From contig CAIIXF020000012.1 in assembly GCA_903813345.2 (NCBI GenBank), forward strand, positions 25,868,184 through 25,932,183: DNA of 64,000 bases, given 5' to 3'. Each line of letters opens with the position of its first letter. Position 1 is the first letter of the stretch. Made by a program: the position numbers and the translations under genes. Source of the stretch: Owenia fusiformis. Lineage: Eukaryota > Annelida > Polychaeta > Sabellida > Oweniidae. Below the pieces are notes generated by a model. The model did no database searches. It saw only the letters and a list, made by a program, of their open reading frames with translations, and was not told where the DNA came from. Shown in pieces: positions 13,390-25,590 of the stretch.

Positions 13390-14368
13390 CAGTGTGTATC
13401 AAAGAAACGCAACAGATTGTTATCTCGGAAAAGCACAAAACCAGTGATAACATCATTGATTTCATTCAATGCACCATGAAGCCATGTGTCTCCTCTTTAC
13501 AATGATATATCATTCATTGATATTTGGTCATGGTTGGGCGAGTAATCATTCCATTTGCAAAGTGGGCCAAATTTAGCTTGGGGCCAAGTTATAAACATCG
13601 CAAAAGTCAGTGTACGGAGCCCGATGCAATATTGGAAGAAAACATAAAACCTATGCTGACTGTATCCTTTTCATTCAATGTACCGAAAAGCCAAATTACT
13701 CTTCTTTGCCAATGGAATATCATTCATTCACAGGGAGTCATGGCTGGCCGAATAATCATTAATTTTGCAAAGTAGGGCAAAATTCAGTTCGGACTCAAGT
13801 TTCAAACATTGCAAAAGTAACTACAAGGGGCATAGGGGCGATTGGAAGAAGGTGTGACAGGTGTGGCATAGACAGTTAAGTGTTCATACTCATACTCTTG
13901 CAAGAATACATCCTATACCTCTCCAAATTGCCACCACTTCCTTGCACATAAAGATGCGCTCATTTGTCCACGTCATGCATTGTTCAGCCGGGAGTCATCT
14001 GTGGGTTAAAGCAGAGAAAAGCAGCCCATGGGCAATTCTTTCTCGAGGTTTCGCAATATCTGGTGAAGGAATTGTGAGCACAGATGCTCCTGAGATAGCT
14101 CCAAAAGAAAAAGTCACAGCATTTCAAGTCAGGGGAACTTCCATAGGTACTTAGCCCTTGCACTGATTTTTGCAATATCTAAAACTTGGTTCAGAGCCAA
14201 TTTTGACCCACTGTGCAAATGGAAGAATTTCTCACCCAACCTTTACCACATGTGAATGAAGAGGAGGGATGTGGCTTTATGGTACATTGAATGAAATTGA
14301 TGTAGTCATCACTAGTTTTGTGATTTTAAGAGATAACTACCTGTTGCGTTTTTTTGAAACGCCCTGTG
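13390..14368 (-). mobile_element. mariner-like element relic nested in the foldback
   Basis: Inverted ends (CAGTGTGTATCAAAGAAACG and GTTTTTTTGAAACGCCCTGTG) are flanked by TA on both sides (13388-13389, 14369-14370), the target of Tc1/mariner elements. On the minus strand near 13984-14140 a frame reads SPDLKCCDFFFWSYLRS, which resembles the C-terminal PDL...DFFLWGYLK signature of mariner-type transposases. Stops and shortness make it inactive. Confidence 0.75.
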
Positions 14369-14956
14369 TAACAGATTTTATCAAAAAGTCTCAGATGTAC
14401 ATGTAGGCCTGGACGCTAGGGCAAAGTCATCACAATAAGCTGTGCTGAGAGGAGCTGAATCAATGTCACACCTATAAATGATGTTAACAAGGAGATTAAT
14501 GTCACACAGATGATATTTGGGAGTCAAATCACACTGGTGAGGTGAACATGAAGATGTGACAAAGATGATGGAAACATTAAGAATAATAAAAAGCATCCCT
14601 GTCATGAAAGTCACCACTGAAATAGATTAACAAAAGAAAAATTCAACCACTGCCATGTGGGTCCTTGACATGGGTAATGGGTAATATCGATTTTACATAT
14701 ACGTACATTTAGATGGCTATAACATGAATGAATGCCATAGAGGTGATGTTAAGGCGGATATCAATGTCACATGGATGACATGGTGATAAAACGTTAATTT
14801 GTTCAAAGTTACACTATTAAGGTGTTGTTAGTCATATGGAAATAAATGTCACATGGATGTAGGAACTCTTGGGTTTAAGTCCTCGCTTCATCAACAGTTA
14901 ATATAAAAATGCAATGCTATTTATGAACTATAATAGCTTTGGTATGATAAATAATA

Positions 14957-15865
14957 CAAGGTGTCTCAAAAATGTACCCAAAAGTATATTAACACCACGG
15001 TTTAACCAATCAATATTTTCAGATATTTTTGCATGGTCATGTTGCTAAAGCATGTAAGTTTCCTCCCCAATACAAAGTTTTCAGTTCAGTCTTGCATTTT
15101 GATAATTTAACCCTTTACTTTTTACTTCATATTTCGATGACAGCCTGTATCCTTGTGCTACATTGTTCATCACCATTGATAATGTTTCAGTTGGAACATT
15201 TTGAATTTCTTTTTGGGTGTTGGCTTTATGTTGTACTAGGTCTTTCGGCTTGGGATTAGCTTAAAATGCTCCTTCAAATAGCCCCAGAGAAAGTAGTTCC
15301 AAGGTTGAAGATGGCAGAACAATCACAGAGAACCAGCTCAATTATCATCAAATGATTTAGCAGTTAATTGATAATGGAGTTCCATCTGCCAGAGTTACAG
15401 AGACTGAATGATATCCAAATGAGAACTCTGTGGTTCCAGACAGTTTGAGCCCCTCCATGTACAGCAAGGGCAACACAAAATTTCCCATGAAAGCAATTTC
15501 TTCTCTCTATATAAAGACAGTGTGAAGGCCTCCCTATTCAACAGATTTGACACAGATAGAACAATTTGAGATCAACATGTGAAAGGAAATTCAAAACATT
15601 CCACCAGAAACATTGTCATAATTATATCTGTATATGATAATAATGTAGCAGTAAGAATGCAGGCTTTTATCGAAATGTAAGGAGGTGAAATTAAACACAT
15701 GGTATAAAAAGGGTTAAAGCATCAAAAAGGCAAGACTGAACTAAAAAATTAGTATTAGAGAGAAAACTTATCTGCTTTTCCTAAATGACCATGCAAAAAT
15801 ATCTGAAAATATTGATTGTTAATCTTTGCTGTTGATATACCTTTGGTTCATTTTTTGAGACACTC
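14957..15865. mobile_element. mariner-like relic with long inverted ends, copy 1
   Basis: Ends share GGTGTCTCAAAAATGTACCC and its complement, and the inverted similarity extends well inward through the CAATCAATATTTTCAGATAT segment. It belongs to the same family as 31101-32088. TA lies at both borders. Only degraded remnants of a transposase C-terminus remain. Confidence 0.75.
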
Positions 15866-16690
15866 TAGATTATAAAAATTGTCTCTTTAATGTCACTGCC
15901 AGTAATCTGACAAAATGAGTGAAGGGAGTCGATTTCTGCTAGAAAATTCAACAAATAAGATTTCTTTCTTCAAAAAGCGTATAGTATGGTAAAATCATTT
16001 AGGTTTTAGGTGTAAGAATGGCGCAACGTCACCAGCATGCAAAAAGTCGATCTTTGAATCCTCTTCAATGCAATAAATCAAAATGAATGTTCTTGCTGTT
16101 TTATTAAATGAGGCTTTTAAAAACATATTATTTTGATAGTTTTTATAACATTTTGTAAATAATTCAAACAAGACATAAACATACAAAATGTCTCAACCTG
16201 CCATTTGTTACAGATGCCAAAGGTCAGACACCAGATGTCAAACGCCGTCTCAAAAATGGAGACAAATGGAGAACAATATGTCACCGCTTTTGGTGGTGAC
16301 ATAAAAAACAGCAATGACATACATTTTGTGATATAACGTCATCAATTTGTATTAACAGGTCACGTAGATGATTACTGCTTGAATTGCAGCACAAATATTA
16401 ATGTTTGACCAGTCATGATGTTTCGTCCTTTTAAATAGATTGACGCCTATGAAGCAAATCAGTTTAAAAATTCATGTAGATGTTCACTGCTTGAATTGCA
16501 GCACAAATATTGATGTTTCACCAGTCACAATGTTTCGCATTTTTAAATAGATTGACGCCTATGAAGCAAATCATTTCAATGATTTATAGATTACATTACA
16601 GATTTCACCATACTGATTCACCCATTCACTAACTGATTAATCCATAACTTTCTCACAAACAATAAATCATGTTACAAAATCAAAAAAACT
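15866..16690. other. interior of the foldback, short tandem duplication
   Basis: A ~110-bp unit (TGCTTGAATTGCAGCACAAA ... GATTGACGCCTATGAAGCAA) occurs twice, at about 16365-16465 and 16475-16570. No gene seen. Confidence 0.6.
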
Positions 16691-17761
16691 GTTTTGACCC
16701 CTGTCAATGATAGTCAAAATTATGAATACCCATATCATTTCTATACACCATCTACTTCAGTGACATGTAAAATATACATTTTTCACTCAATAAACTTGAA
16801 TCAGTTTTGTTTCATTTTTGTTATTTCAGTGTTTTATTTATGATTGTCAAATAGTAATGTTCATAGCAGCTGCCTCAAAAGCTGAATTACTTTACTAATA
16901 CTCATTCAATTTTGAATATTTTTTGATGTTGCTCATACCTCTTCCACTTATAGAATAAATGACGAACTATGCAGAAACTACACCATCCAACCTCGGATCT
17001 AAAAATTTGTTGCTATACTTGGAAGTTCTGAGCCAAAAATAGATTGATGACATCATAATTTATGCAAATTAGCTAATTTGCATAATTGAATAACGTTACC
17101 ATACCGTTTATTCAATTAGGATCAATTCAATACCAAGACCTCCTCTATAAACCAAATAATGACAAAGCTACCAAACATTTCAATTCTAAGGTAAGATGTT
17201 TAAAGTTAATTGTTCAATGATAACGTTCATGGTAGCTGCCCAGAAAGCTTAATAACTTTGTTAGTTCTGATCCAATTTTGAATCTGTTTTCACTTTTATG
17301 TTGCTTAAACCTTCTGCTCATAGAATAAAAGTCATCACATTGAAGAAATTCTACCATACGGCTTCATTTCTTAAAGATACATTGCTATACTCGAAAATTC
17401 TGAACCAAAAATAGATTTATGACGTCACAATTTATGCAAATTAGCTCATTTGCATAATTGAATATTTTAATTATATGGGAAATTTAATTAGGTTTAATTT
17501 GATACCAATATCATATCTATAGACAAAATAATGACAAAGCTACAAATGATTTAAGATTCCAAAGTAAGATGCCTATAGATGCGTAACCATGGTAACGGAA
17601 TGCTACAATACAGAGCAACCAATGAGAGTTTGCAAGGGCATCCGGCAAAAAATTGAACCTCAAAGTGTTACCTTTCAGAAAAGTATGGATGCCATAAATT
17701 AACAGAGACCGCCACGTTGGGTACATTTTTTGAAACGATAGAGAGGCATGGGTTTCTAACT
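16690..17761. repeat. right arm of the 6.5-kb foldback
   Basis: Inverted counterpart of the left arm, with two subrepeats and ATGCAAAT/ATTTGCAT palindromes near 17055 and 17437. TGACGTCA is kept at 17420; the other subrepeat reads TGACATCA near 17047. The X-box-like GTAACCATGGTAAC is near 17585. Confidence 0.85.
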
Positions 17762-17908
17762 ACATTGTTAATACTTGTATATCAATAAGGCATGTACAGG
17801 TATGAAGAATTCCTAAAAGTTTGGGTCTTATTCAAGAAAATTTGGTAGAGATATATAGGATAATTTGTTCCTAAAAGTACATAATTTCTCTTTAAAATTT
17901 CTTAATCA

Positions 17909-18576
17909 TGTGTTCCTATCTCAATACTAATACCAATACGATCTCATATATAGAGATCTCAATATCCCAATATGGTTATTCATATAAACATTGCGAAGGA
18001 TGGTATTATCTCTGCATCAGTGTGTTCGTATCTCAATAGTAATACCAATACAATCTCATATATGGAAATCTCAATATCCCAATATGGTCATTCGTATAAA
18101 CATTGCGAAGGATGGTTATATCTCTGCATCAGTGTGTTCGTATCTCAATAACAATACCAATACGATCTCATATATGGAAATCTCAATATCCCAATATGGT
18201 TATTCATATAAACATTGCGAAGGATGGTTATATCGCTGCATCGGTGTGTTCCTATCTCAATACTAATACCAATACGATCTCATATATGGAAATCTCAATA
18301 TCCCAATATGGTTATTCATATAAACATTGCGAAGGTTGGTTATACCTCTGCATCAGTGTGTTCGTATCTCAATACTAATACCAATACGATCTCATATATG
18401 GAAATCTCAATATCCCAATATGGTTATTCATATAAACATTGCGAAGGTTGGTTATACCTCTGCATCAGTGTGTTCGTATCTCAATACCAATACCAATACG
18501 ATCTCATATATGGAAATCTCAATATCCCAATATGGTTATTCATATCAACATTGTGAAGGGTGGTTATATCTCTGCA
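17909..18576. repeat. 112-bp satellite, about six copies
   Basis: Head-to-tail copies contain CAATACCAATACGATCTCAT, CAATATCCCAATATGGTTAT and CATAAACATTGCGAAGG. Copies differ by a few bases each. The period is one more than a multiple of three, so the overlapping 91-113 codon frames are the same sequence read in rotating frames and not genes. Confidence 0.95.
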
Positions 18577-18699
18577 CGTCTCTGCAATTTGTATGGCTGC
18601 TAAACTCAACTTAATGTCATGGAATGTACAAGGCATCATGTACAGGGCGTCCACAAACAAGTATACTTAACTTCAAATCCAAATTACTAGAATCCTAAG

Positions 18700-19570
18700 C
18701 AGTTTTGATAAAATACAAAGGTAGTAGTAAAAAGCCTGATTTATTCTCCATCAAATGATACCAAGATAATTATGTAACTGTCATGTATGACTGAGTAATC
18801 TTGACCATTATGAGGTGATAGAATTAGCACCATGCCAAGTTACCTTCCTGTGTGGCAATTGATGTGTAATTGGCTTAGCATTCTTTTTTCTGTAACATTT
18901 AGTTAAAGGACAGGCCTTTCATACTGAACTGGACTTGGGACTGAGTAACTCTCTTATGAAAAACATGTTTGGCAAAAAGCTTAACCTACTCTAAAATGGG
19001 CCTGCAAAATGGTTCAACTGACACCTGAGCAGTAGAGCTAACAAAAAGTCAGTTCTAAAAGCAAGTCCCATATACAGATATACTGTGTATATTCTTACTA
19101 TTGGAATAGATTCTAGCAACACTGTCCCATATGAATCTAGATCTACTTGTTTAGGCTCACTAAACTCGAGTTCTAATGAGAAAATGAGGATTTCAGCAAG
19201 GGTTATTGACTTTACATGGGGATACAATTGACTTCAAAGCTGCATATTATCAAGTAGAAGTTTCATTGCTGATCAAGAGGCTCTTCAGATTCAATTTCTC
19301 GAGAGGAAGGTACCAACTAAAAGTTATGGAAAATTGTGCAAACGTATGAAGAACATGAATCAAGTTTGAATTTGAACATTAATAATGTTTTGAACACCAA
19401 AAAACATCCACTGTCATTCTTACATGAATGCTAACTTGGCATAGTACTGATTTTAACATCCTGAAAATAAAAAAAGTCATGATTGCTCAGTCATCCATGA
19501 CAGTTACATAATGATCTAGGTACCATTTGATGGAGGACAAACTTGGCCGTTTAACCTTTGTATTTTTAAA
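18700..19570. mobile_element. foldback element, ~0.87 kb
   Basis: Inverted arms at about 18709-18845 and 19425-19566 share TCTCCATCAAATGATACC, TATGTAACTGTCATG(T/G)ATGAC and ATGCCAAGTTA. No open frame of note lies between. It is probably a non-autonomous DNA element. Confidence 0.65.
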
Positions 19571-20555
19571 AAAATATTCAGAATTCATAGACCAAAGCTA
19601 CACTCTCAGTACCTCTTTTCAAGAAATATAAATTTCTTAATGTCTTCCAAGTTTATAAATTTAATGCTCGCTTTGTTCGTATTTAATTGTAACAAAAGAC
19701 CAAAATGATTTCCTGGCAACATAATGGGTATAATGATTATTTCATTGCCAATAGCGAAATCCATAGAACTGATGCAAGAAAAATATTTGATCTTACAATT
19801 TTAACTCCGCATATGGGCAAAAATCCATCAAACAGAGAGGCCAAATATGGAATGAACTCCCTAGGTTCATCAAATAAACCTGTACCAGATATAAATTGAA
19901 ATCGGATTTAAAAAAACAACTAAAGTATCATAAACCTACGAAAATTGCAGACAGTTTGAATCAAACGACCATATTGAAAATTCCTTATCGAGTTGAGGTC
20001 CAACATTCATAAGACATAAGCCGAGACAAATGGCAAATTTTGCGTGTTATTTAAATTATTAGAACCGTCAAAATTCCTCCAGTTATTGGTACATCTGGAC
20101 TCACCAGCACCAGACCGGATGTTGTTATGCCATCTTGAAAAGTCCGAGGTGCGATCTTTCTCAATAGAAAACGAAAATTTCCTCCCGTTCTGCCGATGAA
20201 TCCATACGATTTGAGATTCAACTGCATTGAATAGAAAGAGGTTATTTAAGTCTACCAGGGGTGGAAAATTCTCCCATATCATATAGACAATCTAGAGGGA
20301 TGTTCTCAAGACTATTGGCTGGCAAGGGATGACGCCAAACTATTGAAAAAGAGGGCATCCTAATTTTCTAATGAATATTGATATTTCTGCTTCTTAAATC
20401 TCAATACATTTTATGCTGATCTACATTCCTCTTTAGAGAATAAAATAAGAATTGCATTTTTAAAAAGATTGCTCCAAACGTTACACGCTCTTTGTCCCTA
20501 AAGCAAGACAACACATTGACGTAATAAAGTAAAGACGCTGTATGTAACAATAAAC
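19571..20555. other. upstream region of the PC-esterase-like gene
   Basis: AT-rich with no gene that I can support. A minus-strand frame at 20007-20282 has no recognisable domain. Promoter elements for the gene starting at 20556 are not clear. Confidence 0.35.
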
Positions 20556-21144
20556 ATGACCGCATTCAACTTGTATCGACAGATCAAAGCACTGTTCGGT
20601 ATTTTGATCATTTATGTTTTTATTACAAGTATATACTTCATAAATACACGCTACAGCAAAATAAAACAGGTCGTTTATGAACAGGTTAACTTGATGGATT
20701 ACAAAAGACCATCAGCAAGACTAAGGAATGACGAAGGGAATAAGCATAATACATTGTAATATAATTTATAATCAAACGTTATTATCTGCCCTTACCCAGG
20801 GCTATTGGAAGCCTAAAAACGTGGCAGAACTAGAAAAGGATACGGTGACCTCAAAGCTAAAACGATGGAGAATGAGAAAGAAAATAGAATACAGCAACGA
20901 CACGACATGTGGACATGCTCATCAAGGTTACAGATCGGTGTGTAATCCGGAAGACAAAAATGCCTGTGACAAAGAAAGTCGATGTCGAGATATTTCAATG
21001 GAAGGCTGTGTGTGTCCGACATGTTTTAATGAACGGTCACGGATTTATCCCGAATTTTATGAATGGAATCCAAATGGTATTAGCATACGCCATAATGTAT
21101 CACGTGATGATATATGCACCGGGCTTAGGAATTTAAAGATCTAA
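20556..21144 (+). CDS. exon 1 of the PC-esterase-like gene (TM and Cys-rich part, frameshifted)
   Basis: The first frame (20556-20759) gives MTAFNLYRQIK followed by a hydrophobic segment. The second frame (from about 20770) gives NQTLLSALTQGYWKPK, then seven cysteines within about 40 residues, and ends VSRDDICTGLRNLKI before TAA at 21142. The frame change has no credible intron: the only GT-AG pair (20756-20799) is 44 bp and gives the wrong phase. Either the gene is a pseudogene or the sequence has an indel. AATAAA motifs follow near 21165 and 21208. Confidence 0.6.
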
Positions 21145-24100
21145 TAGCAAAGGTTTTGCAAAAATAAATCAATGCAGTGTAAAACAAATGTATGTATAAT
21201 GAAAAAATAAATATTTAATGAAAAAAATAGATATGTGTTTGTAATATTGGTATTAACTTAAGATTAAAAAGTGTCACTATCTCTTTCATTTTTCAACAAA
21301 TATAGGCTCACGTGACATATGACGCGGGGCAGTCAATTTTGATCTATCGTAGACCATATCAGTATCAAACTGCCGATATTTCAACCTCGTCTTGCGAGGC
21401 CATTTTTATTTGAAACATCTTGAATTTGGTGTCAAAATAAAGCTGGTCACGCCCACTTTCAGAGTTATCAATGAATCATTTACTACGACTACTATATTCA
21501 TTTAGGAGGCGTGTAAAGTTAACCAATCAGAAAGACAATTGCTCCATATATGACAGTTCATTAACATATTCAGTGTTTACTATTGTTTTTCGCGTCATGA
21601 CAACACGAGTAGTAACCAATCAAAATGCCGTATTTTATCACGTGAGTTCAGAGTGACATGCACGACATGTAAGTTTAGTCTGAGCTCAAGGAGGATTGGA
21701 AGCCAGGGTTCCAACTCGATATTCTTTAATCTCCACGCATGCGTCATTTGCTATTCGTGTCTGTATAATTTGTACGACTGCATGGAGAATGACCCGATAC
21801 TCTCCAACAAAGCTATCGCTAGGTGATTGTTTTGCAGAATATCGGTGTTGCATTCTGGGAGCCAATCCTCCTTGGTCTGAGCTGATCGCGATGTTGAACA
21901 ATTTCTTCTCGGAATTTGTCCAGAGAAATCAGCGATTCTAAATTAAGGTAGGATCTCCCATTTCTTCCTGTACAAGTTTTAACTTATCTCTATCGAATCC
22001 TAAAGTTTTGGATGAAGATATGAAGCATACGTTTAAAAACGAAGCGATTAATTTGACGATCTGATTTTGCAATTTGCAATGGCCAATTTACTGCAAGTCT
22101 GCGTGTATTTGACAAGAGATAGCGCCAAGTCTTGTATCCGAATGCTTGTTAAGCCACTCAAAAACAAGATCCATATTTTCTAAATTTGATAACTTTGCAG
22201 AGAGCCCGTTTTCATAACCTGTTTTCCGCGTCTAAATTCAAACTGAGTAGGATTATAGGATCGCTGGGATTCTCAGTCAATGGCAACGGGTCTTCATTCC
22301 AGAACGCACATTTTTTTAGTTGATTCTCCGTCATAGTACTTGTCTAAAGTCCATATCTGCTCTTTTACTGGCATACTTGGACATATTTCCCCTCCTTAAA
22401 TTGTCCTCCTTAAATAACACCCTCTCGCCGATTTATACATAGCCATTTCCCAGAACCCGGGAGTCAGAATCGCTGATGTTTGCCATATTGAACATGTTGA
22501 AATATGTACTGTAATATCTGTAATACTAGGCATTGCCTACTACGCGTAAGGGTCACGTGACTAGCGCGATACAGGAAAAATGGGGAATTTCGAAACAACA
22601 ATTTTTGGGCACTTTTATTGCAAATTTCAGGTATTTATAAGTGTTTGTGGTATAAAATATAATCCACAGACATAAATGAACATCCAAACTACATATTTTA
22701 TTACGTTTTGGAGCCTTTTTTGCTTTTAAAATGACATCTTTAAATGTGTCATCAATTATTACGATCGGCGATTCTTTGATTCGACAAATAACGGTTCGTT
22801 TCTGGAGGCGCGTTTACAAGGGACCAGTGGTACATTTACTGAATAATGATTCCTCCCAAGGTATATAAATGACTTTTTGTAGATGGTGTTCGGCCTTCGG
22901 CTGTTGATGTTCGGCGTTCGACGTCTGTAACTAATGGCAGATGGTGACATTTTGCATGTCAGTGCCTTGTTAAAAATGTTGTCAAAAGGATTTTAAACCG
23001 TATATCAAACAAATTATATACTGATATATTCTGATCGGTCGATCTTTGAAAAAGATATTTGAAAATCCTGATTTCAGCAAAACAGAGCACAATTAGTCTG
23101 CAAATAAATAATAGCAAGTCAGGAAATAATCGTTGGAAATATATTTGAGCAACTGTGGTTCATCTACATTCTAGCAGTATTTTTGAGAAGGTTGATTTTA
23201 CATAGAAGCAAATTAATCGGGCAATTTACGGATGGTTTCTTTATTTCAGAATTAGTCCAGAAGTGTCAGCCTAATACGACCACGTTGGGGTCCTACAAAT
23301 GTTGGGAAAGGAGCTTCGTGAACATCTGCGACGGAATCAAATTCTTCTATCATAAGATATACAGTATACTAGAATAGTACAATAACGTCATTTCTAAGGG
23401 CGATATAGTGAAATATTGGACCGAGGGCCGAAGGCCCAAGGTCCAATATTTCACTATATCGCTCGCAGAAATGACGTTATTAGTATTATTACCACCGTTA
23501 ACGACCAGGACTGAAACAGCAAGAAAATCTTACGCATTGAACGATATCTAATTTCCCGGGGAAAATTGCCGGTCCAGAATATATTCTAGACCGGTCCATA
23601 TGGACCACCACTATGACGTCACATATTTCTCAGGTCGATATAGTAAAATAAACGCCTTCTAAACTAGCACTAAAACCCCTAGAACTGGCCCGGCAAGGTG
23701 GTAATAATGTAGGTTGTTCACTAATATCACATTGGAATCAGATAAAAGTCCATCTCAAATCTAAAAACAAGCAATCAAAGGACCGCAGTTCCATACTGTA
23801 TGGATAAATACATCCAGATTATACCTGCAAAACGTTTTCATATATGGATTGTGGTTTGGCTTATAAAATTTACGGCCTCTTATATCAAATTTCTGCCTTA
23901 GTAAATTACAAGAGCTCATAGGTTTATTGCATATAAACCTAATTATTTTACAAAAAAATATTTTGCGTGTACCATTCCAACATGAATGTACAGGGTGACA
24001 CAAAAAATGCCACCCCCTAATTTTGAATCAATAATTGAGGAATCTTCATGATTTTTTATATATGGGGAAAATATTGCTGTGCTTGCATAGAATAGGACCA

Positions 24101-24901
24101 ACTTGGAAATTTAAGAGATATCTCATTTTCCGTGGAGGAATGCTCCGACACAAAATCATCCAAAACTTAGAAAAAAATTTAGAAAATTTGTCTTTATTAG
24201 ATACCCAATGTGTCAGTTCATTAAAGACAAAATTATTTAAGAAAAATGGATATACATGACACATTATTCATAATATATGTGAAAGCAATCCAGAAATGAC
24301 TCAAATAATAGCTAAGACAGAAATCTCAATTTCATAAAATTGTATTTTTGAACATTTTTGATGATTTCACAGGGAGCATGCCTGGATGGAAAAAGTGGTC
24401 TGAATCTGAAATTTTGTTGATGCTATCAAACTACACCAATATTTGCTTCGTTGAATACTCTACACACGGGAAATCACGTAGATTTCTTAATTATCGAGAA
24501 AGTTATTGCAAAATTAGTGGGTGGCATTTTTTGTGTCACCCTTTATTTTATAATATTGCAATTAGTTCTTTAGTTGCTTATTAGATTTGATTGACGGAAA
24601 AAGTGAAAATGATTTTAGCCATTTATTAAACATCAACAATACATGTTGGGCCTTCAAGTGATTAATTAAACATGTTTTGATTCAAGATCAACCAATAAGG
24701 GAGTTCGACGATTTGCGAACATTGAAGATGGAACATCCGGGGCGTATTCTTGTGTTGACAGACGTTGGACTTCACGACAACTTTAGTATACTAAATGTAT
24801 CTATCTACCTTAAACAACTTTTCGACGTGATCCAGTCCCTAGGTGAAACCGACCTACTTTACATGGCACCAACAGTTTCAAAGCTGCAAAATAAAAATTG
24901 A
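20556..24901 (+). CDS. membrane PC-esterase/SGNH-like protein gene, split and probably damaged
   Basis: Four plus-strand segments fit one gene: 20556-21144, about 22714-22860, 23250-23363 and 24687-24901. The product starts as a type II membrane protein (short basic N-terminus, TM at residues ~12-29). A luminal Cys-rich region with GYWKP and CVCPTC follows, then a GDS block (TIGDSLIRQ), a Cys-containing linker and LVLTDVGLHDNF. This order matches animal PC-esterase-type (GDSL/SGNH) proteins, thought to act on acylated glycans in the Golgi or at the surface. Exons 2-3 and 3-4 join in phase 1. Problems: a frameshift near 20760, a stop at 21142 without a usable donor, and no late Asp-His block, so a 3' exon may be missing. 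Family placement comes from memory of motifs; function is inferred. Confidence 0.6.
21145..22713. other. intron 1 region, no second gene seen
   Basis: It includes CACGTGA and GGGAGCCAATCCTCC motifs near 21640-21880 and an open frame at 21696-21941 mirrored on the other strand. I do not recognise a product. Confidence 0.35.
22714..22860 (+). CDS. exon 2 of the PC-esterase-like gene (GDS block)
   Basis: The frame reads NVSSIITIGDSLIRQITVRF, matching the block I Gly-Asp-Ser of SGNH/PC-esterase proteins. The 3' border is a good donor (CAAG|GTATAT, phase 1). The 5' border is uncertain: the nearest upstream AG is at 22712-22713. Confidence 0.65.
23250..23363 (+). CDS. exon 3 of the PC-esterase-like gene
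   Basis: A strong acceptor (TTTCTTTATTTCAG) opens a 114-base segment reading ELVQKCQPNTTTLGSYKCW and ending KFFYHKIY, with three cysteines. The donor is ACA|GTATAC. Both borders are phase 1 and join exon 2 and exon 4 without a frame change. Confidence 0.7.
23380..23711. mobile_element. palindromic MITE-like element downstream of exon 3
   Basis: A hairpin at about 23381-23485 has arms sharing CGATATAGTGAAATATTGGACC around a GAGGGCCGAAGGCCC centre, with ATAACGTCATTTCT at its base. It is followed by a segment bounded by ATTATTACCACC (23487) and GGTGGTAATAAT (23697-23708). TGACGTCA lies at 23614. No coding content. Confidence 0.75.
23991..24543. mobile_element. TA-flanked DNA element within intron 3
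   Basis: Inverted ends CAGGGTGACACAAAAAATGC and GCATTTTTTGTGTCACCCT with TA at 23989-23990 and 24544-24545. At 553 bp it is a Tc1/mariner-type MITE. The end inverted repeats extend over about 35 bp (…CCACCCCCTAATTTTG). Confidence 0.85.
24687..24901 (+). CDS. exon 4 of the PC-esterase-like gene (GLHDNF block)
   Basis: After the acceptor GATTCAAG the frame reads REFDDLRTLKMEHPGRILVL and TDVGLHDNFSILNVSIYLKQ, then LLYMAPTVSKLQNKN and a stop. The VGLHDNF...YLK...L.Y...PT order is typical of the middle-to-late part of this family. The usual C-terminal block with the catalytic Asp-His is absent here and I did not find it downstream. Confidence 0.65.
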
Positions 24902-25590
24902 TGCGATCGGGAATGAAGTCACAATTTGGTTTGACATCCCCTTTGCATCCTCCCCCTCATACTTTTCCAAATCTCTCATGCTTATATCCCCGGCCAAGCT
25001 CCTTCTTCCCCTGTAAATTGGGCTAAATCAATTGACAAAGAGTTTTTGAGATTTAATACTTAAGCTCAATATTGTAAATAATGACGTGTCGCAAAAAGGT
25101 CGCGCACGCATTGTTACACATTTTCGCTTTTTAACACCACAGAATGTGACGTTTTTTGAGAAAAATGTACACATTTGGAAATCCTTTCGTCCTCCACATT
25201 TGCCTGTATATCTCTAATATATGGATGCTATTGTTGAAGGTAGGATGGATATTGTGTTCAAAAAGAGGATGTTGGGGGTATATACACCAAGGAAACTCTT
25301 CAAAAATGCCTTAAAAAGGTTTTATAAGGATTACAAAATGCCACATTCCTATTTGGAGCGCATTTAAGGTCATATTTGGAAAGCATTGCTGCTGTTAACA
25401 TGGTCTAGGGAGACAAATCGACTATTATTCTGGTGTAAAACTGACTTTAATTTTGGATAAACCCTAAATTTTGAAATACCTGTAACCTTTTCCCATTTGT
25501 GAGTTGAACCATGATATTTGGCAAATCAATGTAACTTTGAATGAGCTTTAAAATGATATATGACAAATACTATGGAGATAATGGTGTATG
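24902..25590. other. intergenic stretch, no gene seen
   Basis: No coding or repeat structure that I can support. A missing 3' exon of the esterase-like gene was looked for and not found. Confidence 0.4.

Larger units (their letters stand above)
11258..17761. mobile_element. 6.5-kb inverted-repeat (foldback) element
   Basis: Two long arms, about 11258-12340 and 16690-17761, are inverted copies of each other. The outer ends read AGTTAGAAACCCATGCCTCT and its complement, and the 5-base direct repeat ACATT flanks the element at 11253-11257 and 17762-17766. Each arm holds two diverged ~370-bp tandem subrepeats, each with an ATGCAAAT/ATTTGCAT palindrome and TTTGTCATTATTTGGTCTAT. The centre carries two younger mariner-like insertions. 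No gene for its own transposition is visible. Confidence 0.85.

Noticed and set aside
11258-17761. Polinton/Maverick identity for the 6.5-kb element
   Set aside because: Ends start with AG and arms are long, but the flanking repeat is 5 bases and there is no trace of the polymerase, integrase or capsid genes that define the group.
17991-18614. Four overlapping 91-113 codon frames as a repeat protein gene
   Set aside because: Satellite with a 112-bp period; frames rotate and each encodes the same peptide from a different copy.
20756-20799. A 44-bp intron that would repair the frameshift in exon 1 of the esterase-like gene
   Set aside because: Too short for an animal intron and it does not restore the reading frame.
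23183-23377. Stand-alone 64-codon gene
   Set aside because: Only the part after the acceptor at 23249 is meaningful; it is exon 3 of the esterase-like gene.
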